DNA from: Paraburkholderia caballeronis
Lineage (GTDB): Bacteria; Pseudomonadota; Gammaproteobacteria; Burkholderiales; Burkholderiaceae
DNA length: 64,000 bases
Direction of reading: 5' to 3'
Assembly (NCBI RefSeq): GCF_900104845.1
Contig: NZ_FNSR01000001.1
Coordinates: 124,001 to 188,000, forward strand
The position numbers were made by a program, and so were the translations under genes. Of this stretch, positions 26,078 to 35,224 are shown piece after piece; the first letter of the stretch is position 1; every line of letters starts with the position of its first letter. The notes beneath the pieces are model-generated. The model searched no databases and was not told the DNA's origin. It saw nothing but the letters and a program-made list of their open reading frames with translations.

Positions 26078-26809
26078 TCAGGCCCGTGATTCGAGAGTTG
26101 CGTCAAATTGACGGAAATGCCGTTCGCTCTTCAACGGATGATATTGCTGCGGTCGAATGGGAAACGTCGCAATACGCTTTTGCTCAAGAATGAGCTGGTT
26201 GAAAACCGGACAAACATAAAACAGTCCGTCCACATCCGCACCCTTCCGGATCATCGTCTTTGCTCCACGGACGAAATCACTGCCCTTTCGGAACCAGTAA
26301 AGGCCTGCGGTGGCGTGGTTACTGATCGGGTTCTTCTCCGCCGCTTCGATAACAAACCCGTCCGCGTCCACACGAACGAACGAGTAGCGCGGATGGATCG
26401 AATGGAATACGACCGCGCCGGCATCTACAGCCGCTGCGCGGAACGCACTCACGACGCCAACGAGGTCTACATCGATCAGTTCGTTCGCGCTGACGATCAG
26501 CAGTTCGTCATCGTTGTCGATGTGTTCGGCCGCGAGCAGCGCCGTGCAAGCCGCGCCGCGCGTGGTCTGCGAAACACGCACCGTATGGGCGTCATCCGCA
26601 AGCTGCCGGACTGCGTTGTCCAGATGGTAGCGGCTGACTTCCGCATCTCGGAGTGCAACGATCAGTTTCCCGGCATTAATCGCCGCACAATTGTTGATCA
26701 ACCGCTGGATCAACGGCGTGCCATCGAACTCCGTCAAGCAGAGCGGGTAGTCCCCGTCACTGGTTTCGAATGCTGGTGACCCTGCCGCGAGAATCACGAT
26801 ATTGGTCAT
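26078..26809 (-). CDS. Nucleotidyltransferase paralogue with degraded signature
   Basis: A 243-residue protein of the sugar-nucleotidyltransferase fold. It is clearly paralogous to the protein at 28102-28860; compare RYSFVRVDADGFVIEAAEKN with the equivalent stretch WSFVGLDAASNVTQVVEKK of the other. Its N-terminal loop reads AAGSPAFETSDGDYP, so the G-x-G-x-R phosphate-binding signature is lost. The metal Asp is also changed (SANELID here, ANSDQYID in the paralogue). It may be a non-catalytic partner or bind a different nucleotide. The start overlaps the HAD gene stop by 4 nt. Confidence 0.65.
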   Translation of the reverse strand: MTNIVILAAGSPAFETSDGDYPLCLTEFDGTPLIQRLINNCAAINAGKLIVALRDAEVSRYHLDNAVRQLADDAHTVRVSQTTRGAACTALLAAEHIDNDDELLIVSANELIDVDLVGVVSAFRAAAVDAGAVVFHSIHPRYSFVRVDADGFVIEAAEKNPISNHATAGLYWFRKGSDFVRGAKTMIRKGADVDGLFYVCPVFNQLILEQKRIATFPIRPQQYHPLKSERHFRQFDATLESRA

Positions 26810-27441
26810 AGGGCCTCCAGCGCCGATTGCGCCTCTGCGATACGTTTCATGATGTTGGCGAAATTCGTGTCCGACGTTTCCTTGACGACGAGCACGTGCG
26901 CTCCCGACGCCCGCGCTGCACGGATGCCATTTTCATTATCTTCGACAATAAGACACTCGTCCGGACTCACTCCAAGTCTGGCCATCGCCGTCTGATAAAT
27001 TTCCGGATCCGGTTTCGCCTTCTTCACGTCTTCGTTCGACAACTGCAAGTCAAGATACGGCGCGAGTGCGGCGCGCTCCATCATGACCTCGACGGTATTG
27101 CGGATCGAGTTCGACGCGACGGCCAGCTTGTAACCCGCGCTCTTTAGGCGCGCCAAGGCGTATTCGTGGACGAAGTTCGGTTTGCAGTGGGTGTACACGA
27201 TGTCCATCGTATACACCTGTTTCATTTCGTTGATGAAACTATGCAGGCTTTCGGGCAGACCGCGTTCAAGGGTCAGCATTTCAAGCTTCTTTCTCGTCGG
27301 CAAACCATCGTAACTCGTCAAATGCTCATGCCGCTTGATATGGTAGCCAAACAGTTCGAGAGCCTGATTGAGTGCATCGTAGTGCCACTCCTTTGCCTCG
27401 ATCAGCACGCCGTCCATATCGAAAATTACTGCTTTGATCAT
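26806..27441 (-). CDS. HAD-superfamily phosphatase
   Basis: A 211-residue HAD subfamily IA (beta-phosphoglucomutase-like) protein. It has motif I FDMDGVLIE, a helical cap (residues about 15-85), motif II VASNS, the lysine of motif III in VKKAKPDPE and motif IV VEDNENGI. It should dephosphorylate or isomerise a small phospho-metabolite. ATG 27441 is chosen over a start 15 nt upstream because GAGGAGAG precedes it. It sits between the GDPD-like gene and the degraded nucleotidyltransferase, so it probably acts in making the precursor that these genes activate. Confidence 0.8.
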   Translation of the reverse strand: MIKAVIFDMDGVLIEAKEWHYDALNQALELFGYHIKRHEHLTSYDGLPTRKKLEMLTLERGLPESLHSFINEMKQVYTMDIVYTHCKPNFVHEYALARLKSAGYKLAVASNSIRNTVEVMMERAALAPYLDLQLSNEDVKKAKPDPEIYQTAMARLGVSPDECLIVEDNENGIRAARASGAHVLVVKETSDTNFANIMKRIAEAQSALEAL

Positions 27442-27463
27442 TTTCTCTCTCCTCACCCCTTAG

Positions 27464-28105
27464 TCATATTGCATCGGCTCGCCGGTTCAAGCCGAATGCA
27501 GCTTCGGCTTCCTCCGGCAGGTCCGTACAAAGCATCAAATTCTGATGCAGGCGCAATGACTGCAGATTCGCCCAGGTTGCGCGATGAGAACGCCCATGGA
27601 GTTCGGGGGAAACAATGCATACCCGCTTGCCTCGCGCGAGCAGATCCTCGATCATCCCGATGCTGTACCACTGGTCGTCCTCGAACGCATCAAGCCAGAC
27701 ACCCTCCGAGTCGTCAACCCATCCTGTGATGGATTCGACTTCGCTTAATCTCGCGTACACTGGATTTCCGCAACGCAAATGCATGCGCATATCGGGTATA
27801 GACATGTCGAAGACAAACCATGATGCACGATCAAAATCGCTCATGCTTCTGGCCAGATTTTCGGCTATGCCATCGGCCTTGATGTTCAAAGCGAGCGGCA
27901 CCGGCCGTTGCCCGATGATATCCAGGAAATCTGCCAGCGTCATCGTTGCTGCGTCCGGCATATCGTGGGAAATCACGAGCTCGCCGGCTCGATCGCGCAC
28001 GTCCGTCTCCGTACCGAATCCCAAATCGAATGAGCGATGAAACGCGACGGGTTGATTTTTTTCAGCAGCACTTTTCCAGTAGCCGCGGTGGGAAAGGACA
28101 ATCAT
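27464..28105 (-). CDS. GDPD-like phosphodiesterase
   Basis: A 213-residue TIM-barrel protein of the glycerophosphodiester phosphodiesterase family. It has the catalytic His in LSHRGYWKS, the metal site GTETDVRD and the second His in ELVISHDMP. It lacks a signal peptide, so it acts in the cytoplasm. At 213 residues it is shorter than most catabolic GlpQ-type enzymes. Its start overlaps the stop of the nucleotidyltransferase (28102-28105). In this cassette it may act on a nucleotide- or glycerol-phosphodiester intermediate rather than on phospholipids; that is inference. Confidence 0.75.
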   Translation of the reverse strand: MIVLSHRGYWKSAAEKNQPVAFHRSFDLGFGTETDVRDRAGELVISHDMPDAATMTLADFLDIIGQRPVPLALNIKADGIAENLARSMSDFDRASWFVFDMSIPDMRMHLRCGNPVYARLSEVESITGWVDDSEGVWLDAFEDDQWYSIGMIEDLLARGKRVCIVSPELHGRSHRATWANLQSLRLHQNLMLCTDLPEEAEAAFGLNRRADAI

Positions 28106-28860
28106 CCGACCACCTCCACGGCCTTGTGCGACAGATCCAACGCAAGAAACGCGTCCAGATCCGCGGGAATTCCCAGTCCGTACATGCCGGCTCCTTCCGA
28201 TCCGATGTTGAAGATGCCAATGCGCGCCCCGCCGGCGATCATCGGGTTATAGGCCGGCGCGACGTAAAACTCATTGTTCACGCGTTCGTTCGCCTGAATC
28301 ATCCGCTGGGTCGCAGAAATGAAATCGCGCCCGCGGCGGAAGTTGTAGATACCGACCGTTGCCTCGTCGGATATCACTTTCTTTTCAACGACCTGCGTGA
28401 CATTGCTTGCCGCATCGAGCCCGACGAACGACCACTTCGGATCGTCTGCCTTCATCGTCATGATGAGACCATCGAGTTCCCGTTGATCCATATCGTCGAG
28501 ATAGGAGCCGATTCCACAATCGATGTACTGATCGCTATTTGCAATCATCAACGGATCGTCATTATCGATCAGGTCCTTAGCCGCAAGCACCGTACACGCC
28601 GCGCCGTCAGTCAGACCGTCGAGCAAGATGAGTTCTGCACCCGGGGCCCAGGAGGTCAGCTTGTCTCGCAGACCATATTGCCTGTCATGCTCCCGTTGGC
28701 AGATAAAAATGAAGCGATGTTCGCGTGCCGGCGTAAGATTATTGATCACCACGCGGATCATCGGCACACCGTGAATGGGAATCAGCGGCTTGGGATCGGC
28801 GTAACCCGCGCGCGCAAAGCGGCTGCCCGCACCAGCCATCGGAATAACGATATTGAGCAT
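28102..28860 (-). CDS. Capsule precursor nucleotidyltransferase
   Basis: A 252-residue sugar-nucleotidyltransferase. The N-terminus is IVIPMAGAGSRFARAGYADP with an intact G-x-G-x-R loop, and LIPIHGVPMI follows. The metal Asp is in ANSDQYID and the second site in VVEKKVISDEATVGIYNF. Start 28860 (MLNIVIPMAG) is taken because upstream residues are not family-like and would run into the WavE gene. The nucleotide and acceptor are unknown. The second, degraded paralogue lies three genes downstream. Confidence 0.8.
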   Translation of the reverse strand: MLNIVIPMAGAGSRFARAGYADPKPLIPIHGVPMIRVVINNLTPAREHRFIFICQREHDRQYGLRDKLTSWAPGAELILLDGLTDGAACTVLAAKDLIDNDDPLMIANSDQYIDCGIGSYLDDMDQRELDGLIMTMKADDPKWSFVGLDAASNVTQVVEKKVISDEATVGIYNFRRGRDFISATQRMIQANERVNNEFYVAPAYNPMIAGGARIGIFNIGSEGAGMYGLGIPADLDAFLALDLSHKAVEVVG

Positions 28861-28886
28861 GTGGCAAGTACCTTTAAAGGAGATAT

Positions 28887-29942
28887 CTAATACTGAGCCG
28901 TGCGGGCTGACCATGCATCCACACCCTTCAGGAACCGGCTGACCAGCGGCTTCATCAGTGGCAACGTCAGCATCGGCGCCAACGGCTCTGTGCACGATGC
29001 AAGCGCACTCAGAAACCGTTTTGCCCGCAAGCGGCGAAAACCCGTCATCTGCGTCCCGGCATCCGTCGTGCGCCCCGACAGATGAGCTTCGAGAAAACTC
29101 CAGTCGTGGGCATTCAGGCAGTTAAACCTCTGAAAACCCGAACGGAGCGCCCAGCCATAGCGGGGCAGTACGAATCCGGAATGAGCAACATCGACGACCT
29201 GCACTTCGCGACTCAAGAAGCGGTCGTGCGAATTGAGCACGGTATAGCTTACGTCGTTATGAAAGCCCGGGCAGACGTATCCGGCCCGACCTGCATAATG
29301 CGTCCACACGTGCTGCTCCGGCGCAAAACGCGCGCGATAGCGACGGTCGAACCGCGATGACCAGGACGCATGAGCATGCGTATCGTAATAGGTTGCATCC
29401 TCATAGGCCATCGGAGGTGCACACCACAGGTCCCGCAGCTTTCCCGTCTCACCGAACTGAAACCAGTCAGACAGATGAAACGGCATTTGTTCGAATACGC
29501 GCGGGTCCACGCTAAACAGATGCGGAACGACAATCCGGTTGTTCGCCGTCTCTCCATTATCTCGCGCAAGAAATGCGTCGAGAAAACCAGTCCCGTCGAA
29601 ACGGCAGTCGGTGCGCATCTTGATCGCATAGCGCGTCTTCACAGACTCAAGCCCTGCTCGCGAAGACACGATCTGTCGATTGACGTTATTCATGACGCCT
29701 GGACTGTTGTACTTGAAATTGGGCAATTCCCCCGGATCATCCGATTCGACGACATGGTCGACGGGCCAATCGATCTGTGCTCCAGATCCAACCCACGTGC
29801 TAAGGATCAACGTCGCGCCGGGCAACGCCCGTCGTGTAGCAGCGATATTCCCGATCAGTTCCGACCGGGACGCCGAGTCAGTTCCGACTGCCCCCTGCAT
29901 CACGACGGTCAGATCTGACAGGTTGAAATTTCGGCTGAGCAT
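28887..29942 (-). CDS. WavE-family polysaccharide glycosyltransferase
   Basis: A 351-residue protein of the WavE family (first named in Vibrio cholerae LPS core synthesis). The N-terminus is DLTVVMQGAVGTDSASRSEL, then LPGATLILSTWVGS, and the family block GVMNNVNRQIVSSRAGLESV followed by YAIKMRTDCRF. WavE proteins are predicted GT-A-type transferases. It is the second gene after wcbC, with about 20-nt gaps on each side. The sugar is unknown. Confidence 0.75.
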   Translation of the reverse strand: MLSRNFNLSDLTVVMQGAVGTDSASRSELIGNIAATRRALPGATLILSTWVGSGAQIDWPVDHVVESDDPGELPNFKYNSPGVMNNVNRQIVSSRAGLESVKTRYAIKMRTDCRFDGTGFLDAFLARDNGETANNRIVVPHLFSVDPRVFEQMPFHLSDWFQFGETGKLRDLWCAPPMAYEDATYYDTHAHASWSSRFDRRYRARFAPEQHVWTHYAGRAGYVCPGFHNDVSYTVLNSHDRFLSREVQVVDVAHSGFVLPRYGWALRSGFQRFNCLNAHDWSFLEAHLSGRTTDAGTQMTGFRRLRAKRFLSALASCTEPLAPMLTLPLMKPLVSRFLKGVDAWSARTAQY

Positions 29943-29961
29943 ACCGAAGTTTGCGTAAACT

Positions 29962-31161
29962 TTACTTGAAAGCGTTGACCGAATTCACGACCGGATATGC
30001 AACCGAGAACACCAGATTCAGGAATTTCTGGAGTTCAGCAACAGGCGCGTTCGACACGTAAAGCACGTCGTTATTGTTCATCATGAAACTCTGCGCAACA
30101 AAAAACGTATTGGGATCGCGCAGGTTGATCCGATAAACGACGGGCACCTTGCCGTCCGGCGTGGTACGCACCGGCGAATCGGGCCACGTCAGCGCATCAG
30201 GTTTTTCGAACCGGAAGACGAATACGCCTTGGGCATCGGCGCGGGAATCCTGCAGGCCGCCCGCTCTCGCGATTGCCTGCGCGAGCGTAATCCCCTGTGC
30301 TTCGAAATTAACCTCCTGATTCTTGCCTGCTGCCCCGAGCGCGGTGAAGCTATACGGCTGAAACAGCGCGGTTACGACATCTCCCGCATGAAGCGGCACG
30401 TTCTGGCTCGTGTCCCGAATGACGTTTTCGAGCGGAAGAGAAGCGACGACGTTATTACGCGTCAACTGGATTGTCACCTTATCGACAGCTTCGCGAACCC
30501 CACCGGCACTCGCGAGCGCATCGAGAAGGCGTTCGCCATGCGGTGTCAACGGAACACGAGTACTCGACACGACATCGCCAACGACAGTCACATAGGATGT
30601 CGCGTTCTTCGACAATCGCACCAACACCTGAGGGTCGTGTGCGATACCACGAAGCTTCGTCGCAATATCGCGCTGAAGTTCGTCGGGAGTTCGGCCGGCA
30701 GCACGCACCGGGCCCGCAAACGGCACAGTGATATTGCCGCTGGAATCGACGACCTGGTCGGGCAATGTCATGCCGCGCCCGTTGCCGATTTCGGCGACAC
30801 CGCCCGGTGTACCAAAAAGTGCTGCAGGCGGCGCCTCCCAAATCGTCACCTCCACCGCGTCTCCGAGCCCAAATTGCTGCCGGTAGGTCGAATCCTGGCC
30901 AAACTTCACGGAAAAATCCGCGGATCGGCGTTCGTCCAGTAATTTCTTCGCAACGTCGTAATTTACGTCGACGATCTGCACTCCACCTTCCGTCTCAGCC
31001 GAATTCGCCGCCGAATTCACAATGGCCCTTGTGCTGGGCCCCGACGTCGGAATAGCACTACAAGCCGCAACAAGCAGTGGGCAAATCAAAGATGCGAATA
31101 ATGAAACGGGTCTCGCGACCCGATACGTCTGGATGATGGAATGCCTTGCAAACGATTTCAT
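29962..31161 (-). CDS. wcbC: Outer-membrane polysaccharide export lipoprotein, KpsD/WcbC-like
   Basis: A 399-residue Wza/KpsD/BexD-type (OPX) protein. The signal peptide ends in a lipobox LVAACS, so it is a lipoprotein. Next comes the poly_export domain (DAVEVTIWEAP to the beta-strand GNITVPFAGPVRAAGRTPDE), then two SLBB-type repeats (YVTVVGDVVSSTRVPLTPHG and GAAGKNQEVNFEAQGITLAQ). It forms the outer-membrane channel for capsule with WcbD. Start 31161 is chosen because the signal peptide begins there. It is the first gene of the nine-gene leftward operon. Confidence 0.88.
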   Translation of the reverse strand: MKSFARHSIIQTYRVARPVSLFASLICPLLVAACSAIPTSGPSTRAIVNSAANSAETEGGVQIVDVNYDVAKKLLDERRSADFSVKFGQDSTYRQQFGLGDAVEVTIWEAPPAALFGTPGGVAEIGNGRGMTLPDQVVDSSGNITVPFAGPVRAAGRTPDELQRDIATKLRGIAHDPQVLVRLSKNATSYVTVVGDVVSSTRVPLTPHGERLLDALASAGGVREAVDKVTIQLTRNNVVASLPLENVIRDTSQNVPLHAGDVVTALFQPYSFTALGAAGKNQEVNFEAQGITLAQAIARAGGLQDSRADAQGVFVFRFEKPDALTWPDSPVRTTPDGKVPVVYRINLRDPNTFFVAQSFMMNNNDVLYVSNAPVAELQKFLNLVFSVAYPVVNSVNAFK

Positions 31162-31937
31162 AGAGGCTGTTGCCTGAATTGAAGCATGCTTAAAGACCGC
31201 GCAGCAGCCGGACGCAGAAATGCCTCGCATGCCATTACGACGCCCAAAGCAAAGGAAACGATGGCGGCGCGGACTCAATCAGGCCCGAACGCAATCGATC
31301 AGATGGAATTTTTTCGGTGCAAACTCCGCCACGCGCAGGTCGCGCAATCACGGATCTACCGGGACGCCAAGGGAAGGAGCGACGTCGCGCAATAGAGGCC
31401 CGACTCGGAACCTGGAACGTCGGCAGGTAGCGGCCACCGACTGCCGGGGGCAGGGAGACTGCCGCGCCCCCCATGCCATCAACCAGGCAAAGTGAAATGC
31501 CGAGCCGCGCCGGCACCTGCTGGCGTCGCACAGGCCCGAATGCATACTGACGAGCGAATCGCACCGGTAAAACTCGACCTGATGCGCTTTGGCGACGCCC
31601 ATCGGCACCGCACGGCCCACCACTACCCCGCACCCCTGAATTTGTTTGCACCACCGTCCTGACGGCAGCAGCGGCTTGATCCATCCCCATAGCCCATCTT
31701 GGTAATCGCTCGGCCATTTACTGCGTCAACCCAAAGACCGGCGAAGTTCGATAATCCTCCAACGCAGTTGACGGCATTCCCGGCCTTTATGAACCCATCC
31801 CCCTGCGGAGGATGGATTATGGCACGACATCAGCTAGAATCTGCCACATATATTTGCACCTCGCCGAGCTTTGCTGCGTGGTCGCCCCGAAGGGCAGTGC
31901 ATTACACCACGCTCTACGCCTAACCTGGTACAACAAC
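31162..31937. other. Divergent intergenic region between wcbC and wcbB
   Basis: 776 nt holding only short unsupported frames. It must carry two divergent promoters, one for the wcbC operon and one for wcbB-wcbA. No operator repeats or terminators could be identified with confidence. Confidence 0.4.
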
Positions 31938-33098
31938 GTGTCAAAAAGAAACCTGCTGCTGGACGTCACGCGCCTGCTGGAACGCTTGCATAATGGTCTC
32001 ATGCCGACAGGCATCGATAGAGTAAGCCTTGCATACGTCCAGCATTACGGTGTCCGTGCAAGAGCAGTGCTTAGCTTCCGGGGTCACTGGACCGTCTTGA
32101 AGCAAACGGACTCGGAGCGCCTTTTCGGGTGGCTCAACGGCGCTTCGCATACCCGCTCGCTGATCCGCCGCACGTTTGCTCAAGCTTTTTTTTCGAGTTG
32201 GCAAGCAACCAATATTGAAAATAGCGTCCTGTTGCACACGAGCCACAGCGGTATGGAATATTCGCGTTACACGCAAAGCTTTTTGCGCAAGGCTGTTCGC
32301 CCCGTTTTTATGGTGCATGATTTAATTCCAATGACACACCCGGAATATTGCCGCCCCGGGATCGCAGAACAGCACCGCCGACGAATTCACTTTGCGCTGC
32401 AGCACGCGTCCGGACTGATCGCCAACTCGGAGGCAACGCTCGAATCCCTCGCCGCCGAATCGCGCAGGGCCGACATTCCAATGCCCCAGAACGTGGTAGC
32501 GCGACTGGCTCCGGCGAAGATCGTCGGGCGCCCCGATACTGCCAGCCCCATTAGCGCGCCATTTTTCGTCGTACTCGGAACGATCGAAGCCCGCAAAAAT
32601 CATTGGTTTTTGCTGCACGTCTGGCGCAGCCTCGTCGAGCAACTTGGCGAAAAAACACCCCGGCTCATCATCGTCGGTCGCCGCGGCTGGGAGTGTGAGA
32701 ACGCGATAGACATGCTCGAACGTTGCGATAAGCTACGCGGGTATATCGTCGAAGAATCGCAATGCAGCGACGAACGGCTGTTCTCGTATCTGCAACATGC
32801 ACGCGCGCTACTCTTCCCGTCGTTTGCCGAAGGATATGGCATGCCGCTCGTCGAGGCGCTTGCGCAGCGCGTGCCAGTCATCGCAAGCGATTTATCGGTG
32901 TTCCGCGAAATAGCGAATCAGACGCCGAGCTATCTTGATCCGCTGGACGGACCGGGCTGGATCGCCGCCATCAAGCGTTATATGGATGCCGACGACCCGG
33001 TGAGAAACGCACAGATCAACCGGATTGAAAAATATCAGGTACCCACATGGGCGGAGCATTTTGAAATCGTTGACCGCTTTATCGAGGAACTTGATTAA
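31938..33098 (+). CDS. wcbB: GT4-family capsule glycosyltransferase, WcbB-like
   Basis: A 386-residue GT-B glycosyltransferase of family 1/4. The N-terminal half holds PTGIDRVSLAYVQHYG and VFMVHDLIPMTHPEY. The C-terminal Rossmann domain starts at FVVLGTIEARKNH, and the nucleotide-sugar site is FPSFAEGYGMPLVEALAQ (E-x7-E) followed by VPVIASDLSVFREI. GTG 31938 is preferred because homology begins there, although an in-frame ATG exists at 31812. It is followed by wcbA with TAAATG spacing. Confidence 0.85.
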   Translation: MSKRNLLLDVTRLLERLHNGLMPTGIDRVSLAYVQHYGVRARAVLSFRGHWTVLKQTDSERLFGWLNGASHTRSLIRRTFAQAFFSSWQATNIENSVLLHTSHSGMEYSRYTQSFLRKAVRPVFMVHDLIPMTHPEYCRPGIAEQHRRRIHFALQHASGLIANSEATLESLAAESRRADIPMPQNVVARLAPAKIVGRPDTASPISAPFFVVLGTIEARKNHWFLLHVWRSLVEQLGEKTPRLIIVGRRGWECENAIDMLERCDKLRGYIVEESQCSDERLFSYLQHARALLFPSFAEGYGMPLVEALAQRVPVIASDLSVFREIANQTPSYLDPLDGPGWIAAIKRYMDADDPVRNAQINRIEKYQVPTWAEHFEIVDRFIEELD

Positions 33099-35108
33099 AT
33101 GCACACCCTAGGGCACCCGGATACCGAACGGCATGTGCGCACTCGTGCCGGGAGGCGAATGGTTCGGGGCCGACGCACAATCGCCGTGTTCACCGGCTTC
33201 CGCAGCCGCGCCTTCTGGGGGCATCGCGCGCTGGGGCGCATTGCACACGCCATCGCGCGCTGGAGCGGACGCCCCGCCGATCTGCTGTATGCCGGTCCCG
33301 TATGGTCGCATTGCGCCGTGGGGGAACCGCTGCTATCCTGGATCCAGCTCCAAGCCAAAGGCCCATATCACGCCGCAATGAGCGACGCGCTTCAATCGCT
33401 CTTGAAGCAGGACGCGACACTGGGCACTACGCCGGAAATCTCGTCGCTCATGCGACGCGTCGTTGCGAGCGGCGCCGGACGCAACCGAACGAACTACCGC
33501 CCCGCATTCGACGACTCCGTGCGACTGTCAACCAACAGGAAGATCCTGTTGATCGACGAGCGCCGCCTCCCACTCGCCGATGACCGCGCGTCATTTGCCC
33601 GTATGTTGGCGAGCGCGCGCGACATGCATCCCAATGCCGACATCCTGTTGTGGCAAACGACGGACGAGCGTTGCGGCACATGGCAACTGGGCTCACTCGA
33701 TGATTTGCCAGAGACAACCTGCATTGTCGATCGGCACGCGAATTTTTTCGCTGTGCTCAATGCCGTCGATGCGGTCTATACAGTCGAAGCGCCGGAAGGC
33801 CTGGAAGCGATCATCGCCGGCGTTCGACCGCATGTGTTCGGCCGCCCCTACTATGCAGGACTCGGGCATACCTATGACCAGCACCGGCCAGTGCAGTCGC
33901 TCTCTCGCCCGACGATCGAAGCTCTGTTCGATGCCGTCTACCTGAAGCTCGCACGATACATTGATCCCGACACAGGGGGCCCAGCGACGTTCGAGCGCGT
34001 GCTCGAATGTATCGAACTGCAGCGCAGCATGCACAACCGGTTCCGCGACCTGCAAATTGTCGAGGCGCACGGATTCCAGATATGGAAGCGCCGATTCGCG
34101 GCGCCATTTCTCGGAATCGGCGGCGGACGCCTTTACTGGCACAGGCACGCTCAGGCATCCCGTGCCGACAGCACGGTCGCCCTATGGGGCGCACGGAGTG
34201 CAGACCACGTTCGTGCGGGAACCCGGATCGTTCGCATCGAAGATGGTTTTTTCCATTCTCTCGGCCTCGGCTCCGACATGAGCGCGCCACTGAGTCAGGT
34301 AATCGACCGGAATGGGATTTATTTTGATGCGCAAAAACCAAGCGACCTGACTCATATTCTGAACGAAGGGACATTCGACAGCACGGAAGTTGCTCGCGCG
34401 GAGAAACTGCGGCGTCTGATCGTCGAGTCTGGCGTAACCAAATATAATCTGGGCAGAAAGGCGCCGCAGTGGCAAGCACCTGCAGGAAGTACAGTAATAT
34501 TGGTGGTCGGCCAGGTCGCCGACGACGCGTCAATACGGCTCGGGGCAGGCGATTTCCGCACGGCGGAGCAGGTACTTCAACACGCCCGAGCTAACAACCC
34601 AGACGCATTTATCGTCTACAAGCCGCACCCGGACGTGCTTTCCGGGAATCGCACAGGGCTTGTCGATGCACGTCGTTACGCCAATGTGGTCGATGCCGAA
34701 GCCGACCTGCTGTCGCTGCTGGAGCATACCGACGAAGTGCATACGATCTCGTCGCTCGCCGGATTCGAGGGGCTGCTCAGGCAAAAGAAAGTCCATGCGT
34801 ATGGTTACCCGTTCTATGCAGGCTGGGGACTTACTCACGATGAAATGAAGTCCGTCCCGTGGCGACAGCGATCCTTGAAGCTTGACGAACTGGTCGCGGG
34901 GGCGCTAATCCGGTATCCGATCTACTGGAATTGGCAAGCCCGGCTGTTCTCGACACCCGAGGCTGTCGTTCGCACACTGGCTGTCAACGCTGCCCGGCCG
35001 ATGGGCAACGTCAGCGCCGATCCATCGAGGCCATGGAGAAAAGCGGTCCGGTGGGTCAAAAATCTGGCGTGGTATGTGTTATGGGAAATACGTCGCGGCA
35101 TCGAATAG
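33099..35108 (+). CDS. wcbA: Capsule Kdo-linker glycosyltransferase, KpsC/WcbA-like
   Basis: A 669-residue KpsC-family protein with two related halves. The first half shows APEGLEAIIAGVRPHVFGRP and YYAGLGHTYD but lacks an evident E-D-G-F donor-site motif. The second half is complete: IVRIEDGFFHSLGLGSDMSA, VVGQVADDASIRLG, VYKPHPDV, SSLAGFEGLLRQKKVHAYGY and PFYAGWGLT. KpsC proteins polymerise the beta-Kdo linker of group 2/3 capsules together with KpsS. The ATG directly follows the wcbB stop. Confidence 0.87.
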   Translation: MHTLGHPDTERHVRTRAGRRMVRGRRTIAVFTGFRSRAFWGHRALGRIAHAIARWSGRPADLLYAGPVWSHCAVGEPLLSWIQLQAKGPYHAAMSDALQSLLKQDATLGTTPEISSLMRRVVASGAGRNRTNYRPAFDDSVRLSTNRKILLIDERRLPLADDRASFARMLASARDMHPNADILLWQTTDERCGTWQLGSLDDLPETTCIVDRHANFFAVLNAVDAVYTVEAPEGLEAIIAGVRPHVFGRPYYAGLGHTYDQHRPVQSLSRPTIEALFDAVYLKLARYIDPDTGGPATFERVLECIELQRSMHNRFRDLQIVEAHGFQIWKRRFAAPFLGIGGGRLYWHRHAQASRADSTVALWGARSADHVRAGTRIVRIEDGFFHSLGLGSDMSAPLSQVIDRNGIYFDAQKPSDLTHILNEGTFDSTEVARAEKLRRLIVESGVTKYNLGRKAPQWQAPAGSTVILVVGQVADDASIRLGAGDFRTAEQVLQHARANNPDAFIVYKPHPDVLSGNRTGLVDARRYANVVDAEADLLSLLEHTDEVHTISSLAGFEGLLRQKKVHAYGYPFYAGWGLTHDEMKSVPWRQRSLKLDELVAGALIRYPIYWNWQARLFSTPEAVVRTLAVNAARPMGNVSADPSRPWRKAVRWVKNLAWYVLWEIRRGIE

Positions 35109-35224
35109 GCACGCGCCTCCGCCGCTGCCGCCTGCAATCCAGCGACGAATATCTGAGCCGGTTTTTGCAGTTTTTGGAGCAGTCTCAATCCATGTTTGCG
35201 CTTCGCCCCTGATAGCACCGTCTT

